Assembly (NCBI GenBank): GCA_913057645.1
Contig: CAJXOU010000002.1
Coordinates: 32,952-96,951 of the forward strand
From: an uncultured Rhodobiaceae bacterium
Lineage (GTDB): Bacteria; Pseudomonadota; Alphaproteobacteria; Parvibaculales; Parvibaculaceae
DNA length: 64,000 nt
Direction: 5' to 3'
This document shows positions 61,851 to 64,000 of the stretch, piece by piece. The translations under genes and the position numbers were made by a program. Below the pieces are notes generated by a model. The model was not told the origin of the DNA. It worked only from the letters and a program-made list of their open reading frames with translations, and made no database searches. How positions within the stretch are numbered: position 1 is the first letter of the stretch; the number at the start of each line of letters is the position of its first letter.

Positions 61851-62219
61851 TCACCCCATAGCCTTCGTGAAGGTCGCAAGGTCGAAATAGTCCCGCCACA
61901 CCTTGATCTTGCCGCCTTCGATCTCGAAGACGCCGCAGCAGGGCAGTGCGACCTGCTTGCCGCCGACCTTCATCCGGTCGACGCGTTCGGCGAAGACGAG
62001 ATTGCCTGCGGAGGCGATGTTCACGAGCTCCCAGTTCACCTCCGACCAGCCGTTGACGAAGCCGCCGATGAAGCCGGTGAGTGCCTCGCGGCCCTTCACG
62101 GGCTCGAGCATCATGTTGTGATAGACGCCGTCTTCCGCGAAGAAGGCGACGATCCCGGCGACGTCGAGACGCGGCCAGGCGTCGATGAAGTCGCGGACGA
62201 TCCGTTCGTTGCCGCTCAT
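61851..62219 (-). CDS. Limonene-1,2-epoxide hydrolase family / NTF2-like protein
   Basis: The protein has 122 residues from the ATG beginning at 62219, with a GGAGG site upstream. The cone-shaped NTF2 fold is suggested by VRDFIDAWPRLDVAGIVAFFAEDGVYHNMMLEP (residues 8-40). The YxN (in VYHNM), RxD (in ERVDRM, about 83) and late Asp (in WRDYFD, about 111) match the catalytic set of limonene-epoxide hydrolase. It may hydrate an epoxide, though NTF2 relatives are diverse. It is convergent with the tail-fibre-like gene and 79 bases downstream of the fad gene on the same strand. Confidence 0.8.
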   Translation of the reverse strand: MSGNERIVRDFIDAWPRLDVAGIVAFFAEDGVYHNMMLEPVKGREALTGFIGGFVNGWSEVNWELVNIASAGNLVFAERVDRMKVGGKQVALPCCGVFEIEGGKIKVWRDYFDLATFTKAMG

Positions 62220-62298
62220 TGTTTCCTCCCCAAGTGGCGGGGGCGGCGCTTGCGGCACCGCCCCTCATTTTCATTGTCCGGTTCGCGCGCCGGCATTC

Positions 62299-63933
62299 TC
62301 AGTAGTCGCCGAAGCGCTTGCCTTCCGCGACGATCTTTTCCAGCAGTGCGGCGGGCTTGAAGTCGTCGCCCATCTTCGCCTGGAATTCCTTCATCTTGGC
62401 GAGCACCTTGTCCGCACCCACCGTGTCGCCGTAGAACATCGGGCCGCCGCGATAGACCGGGAAGCCGTAGCCGTTGATCCAGACGATGTCGATGTCGGAG
62501 GAGCGGATGGCTTTGCCTTCCTCGAGGATCTTCGCGCCCTCGTTGATCATCGGATAGATGCAGCGCTCCAGGATCTCGTCATCCGAGATCGTGCGGCGGT
62601 TGATGCCCTTCTCGGCGGCATAGTCGAGGATCATCTTCTCGACGACCGGCGAGGGCTTTGCGTTGCGGTTCTCGTCATAGTCGTAATAGCCCGCGCCCGT
62701 CTTCTGGCCGCGGCGGTCCATCTCGCAGAGCCGGTCGCGGAGCGTCTCGCCCTTCGACTTCTCCTTCGACCAGCCGATATCGAGGCCGGCGAGGTCGGAC
62801 ATGGCGAAGGGGCCCATCGGCAGGCCGAAATCGTAGAGCACGCGGTCGACGTCCCAGGGCATCGCGCCTTCCATGATCAGCTTCTGCGCCTCGCGCTGGC
62901 GCTGCGCGAGGATGCGGTTGCCGACGAAGCCCGGGCAGACGCCGACAAGCGCGGCGATCTTGCCGATCTTCTTGGCGATCTGCATCGAGGTTGCGATGAC
63001 TTCGTTCGAGGTCTTGTCCGCGCGCACGACTTCCAGCAGCCGCATGACGTTGGCGGGTGAGAAGAAGTGAAGGCCGATCACGGCTTCCGGCCGCTTCACC
63101 GCGGTGGCGATCTCGTCGATGTTGAGCGCGGAGGTGTTCGTCGCGAGGATCGCGCCCTGCTTGACGATCTTGTCGAGCTTGCCGAACACGTCCTTCTTGA
63201 TGTCCATGTTCTCGAACACGGCCTCGATCACGAGGTCGCAATCGGCGAGGTCGTTCATGTCGAGCGAACCCGTCAGCAGGCCCATCCGCTTCTCGACCTC
63301 TTCCATCGGGAAGCGGCCCTTCTTCGCGGAGTTCTCGTAGTTCCTGCGGATCGTCGCGATGCCCCGGTCGAGCGCGTCCTGTTTCGTCTCCACGATGGTG
63401 ACGGGGAAGCCCGTATTCAGGAAGTTCATGGCGATGCCGCCGCCCATCGTGCCGGCGCCGATGATGCCGACCTTCTTCACCGGGATGATCGGCGTGTCGG
63501 CCGGCACGTCCGGCAGCTTCCAGACCTGGCGCTCGGCGAAGAAGACATGGCGCTGCGCGGCGGACTGCGTGCCCGTCACGAGTTCGCGGAAGAGCTTCTG
63601 CTCGACCTTGATGCCTTCCTCGAAGGGCAGGTTCACCGCCGCCTCGATGCACTGGATGTTGTATTCGGGCGCGAGGAAGCCGCGGAACTTGCGCGCATTG
63701 GCTTTCCGGAAGTTCTCGAAGATCTCCGGCTTGCCGCGCGCCGCTTCCACCTTGTCGTTCATCTCGCGGACTTTTTTCAGCGGGCGGTTTTCGGCGACCA
63801 CTTTCTTGGCGAAAGCAATGGCGCCCTCGCGCAGCTTGCCTTCTTCGGCCAGCTCATCGACGAGGCCCATTTCAAGGCACTTTCTCGCTGGCCCCTGCTG
63901 GCCGCAGTACGCCATCTGCTCGCAGGCCGCCCC
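62299..63933 (-). CDS. 3-hydroxyacyl-CoA dehydrogenase / enoyl-CoA hydratase (FadB/FadJ-type), 5'-truncated
   Basis: The frame stays open to 63933, where it meets adapter-like sequence, so the N-terminal hydratase part is missing and the internal ATG at 63915 is not the start. KCLEMGLVDELA lies at the end of the hydratase domain. VGIIGAGTMGGGIAMNFLNTGFPVTIVE (from about 63464 down) is the NAD loop, IEAVFENMDIKKDVF and ATNTSALNIDEIA follow, and GLHFFSPANVMRLLEVVR carries the catalytic His. CPGFVGNRIL and GPFAMSDLAGLDIGW mark the C-terminal dehydrogenase domain. It catalyses two steps of fatty-acid beta-oxidation. Confidence 0.93.
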   Translation of the reverse strand, partial: GAACEQMAYCGQQGPARKCLEMGLVDELAEEGKLREGAIAFAKKVVAENRPLKKVREMNDKVEAARGKPEIFENFRKANARKFRGFLAPEYNIQCIEAAVNLPFEEGIKVEQKLFRELVTGTQSAAQRHVFFAERQVWKLPDVPADTPIIPVKKVGIIGAGTMGGGIAMNFLNTGFPVTIVETKQDALDRGIATIRRNYENSAKKGRFPMEEVEKRMGLLTGSLDMNDLADCDLVIEAVFENMDIKKDVFGKLDKIVKQGAILATNTSALNIDEIATAVKRPEAVIGLHFFSPANVMRLLEVVRADKTSNEVIATSMQIAKKIGKIAALVGVCPGFVGNRILAQRQREAQKLIMEGAMPWDVDRVLYDFGLPMGPFAMSDLAGLDIGWSKEKSKGETLRDRLCEMDRRGQKTGAGYYDYDENRNAKPSPVVEKMILDYAAEKGINRRTISDDEILERCIYPMINEGAKILEEGKAIRSSDIDIVWINGYGFPVYRGGPMFYGDTVGADKVLAKMKEFQAKMGDDFKPAALLEKIVAEGKRFGDY

Positions 63934-64000
63934 CTATACACATCTCACGCTTCCGACGTCTCGCCCTCTGGCACACACCGCCGCTCACGTAGCGCTACTT
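63934..64000. other. Probable sequencing-adapter read-through at the contig end
   Basis: TATACACATCT at 63935-63945 is identical to the end of the Tn5 mosaic/Nextera sequence. The next bases (ACGCTTCCGACG) match the Nextera i5-side adapter ACGCTGCCGACG with one mismatch; the remaining tail is low-quality-looking. A stop codon appears here in the fad reading frame. These bases should not be annotated as genome. Confidence 0.85.

Overview
The window looks like one end of an alphaproteobacterial contig. It has high GC with dense G/C third positions, an Anbu (ancestral proteasome-like) operon, an MHYT-domain sensor kinase, Rhizobiales-type accessory genes and many overlapping start/stop codons. 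The genus cannot be fixed from sequence alone; a Parvibaculum-like or other Rhizobiales relative is a guess. No rRNA, tRNA or CRISPR array was recognised. The last ~65 bases look like Nextera adapter read-through, so the right edge is probably a true contig end.

Layout. (A) 1-16708, plus strand: a Wzx/Wzy-type surface polysaccharide (O-antigen or capsule) locus. It holds a DegT aminotransferase (5'-truncated), several GT4 transferases and one GT2, a CapK/PaaK-like adenylating enzyme, a pectate-lyase-like beta-propeller, a hexapeptide acyltransferase, a CgeB-like transferase, flippase, polymerase and three methyltransferases. Two patches inside it (8787-9418, 10157-10677) are decayed; the first is a recognisable dead copy of the GT4 gene at 10678. 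(B) 16799-22930, plus: a four-gene cassette of bi-domain oxidoreductase, UDP-GlcNAc 2-epimerase, heparinase-like protein and WbuB-like GT4. (C) 22927-29462, minus: rmlC-rmlB-rmlD-rmlA-ugd and an initiating polyprenyl-phosphate sugar transferase. (D) 29655-34293: a gmd relic next to an intact gmd-like gene, then galU, manC and a VanZ-like gene. Together C and D supply dTDP-rhamnose, UDP-glucuronate, UDP-glucose, GDP-mannose and a GDP-6-deoxy sugar.

(E) About 34550-41930 is an accessory, phage-flavoured island: a Rad52-like annealing protein, Gp157-like protein, two small XRE regulators, an HNH/DUF968-like nuclease, a DUF5681 protein, a ParB-domain DNA methyltransferase and a small HTH protein. 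A VasI-like protein and a bactofilin are interspersed. No integrase, terminase or capsid gene is visible. A phased cluster of TTCCCTGC repeats sits at its right border. (F) 41933-44064: metallo-beta-lactamase-fold hydrolase, PF10118-type protein, PGPGW membrane protein.

(G) 44068-51182, minus: a seven-gene operon starting with pseB, followed by an SpsF-type cytidylyltransferase, a zinc-ribbon methyltransferase, an RmlD-like reductase, NeuB, a GT2 and a second initiating sugar transferase. It resembles a nonulosonic-acid pathway but lacks PseC, PseG and PseH. (H) 51306-54708, minus: MHYT histidine kinase and an unusual fusion of a degenerate PAP2 domain to a DUF368/PopT undecaprenyl-phosphate transporter domain. 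(I) 54951-60401, plus: an MltB-type lytic transglycosylase and the operon ATP-grasp, alpha-E, transglutaminase, Anbu. (J) 60488-end: a phage tail-fibre-like protein, a limonene-epoxide-hydrolase-family protein and a 5'-truncated FadB/FadJ-type enzyme.

Most of the window serves envelope glycan assembly: sugar-nucleotide synthesis, lipid-carrier charging at two sites, export and polymerisation, decoration, and possibly lipid-carrier recycling.
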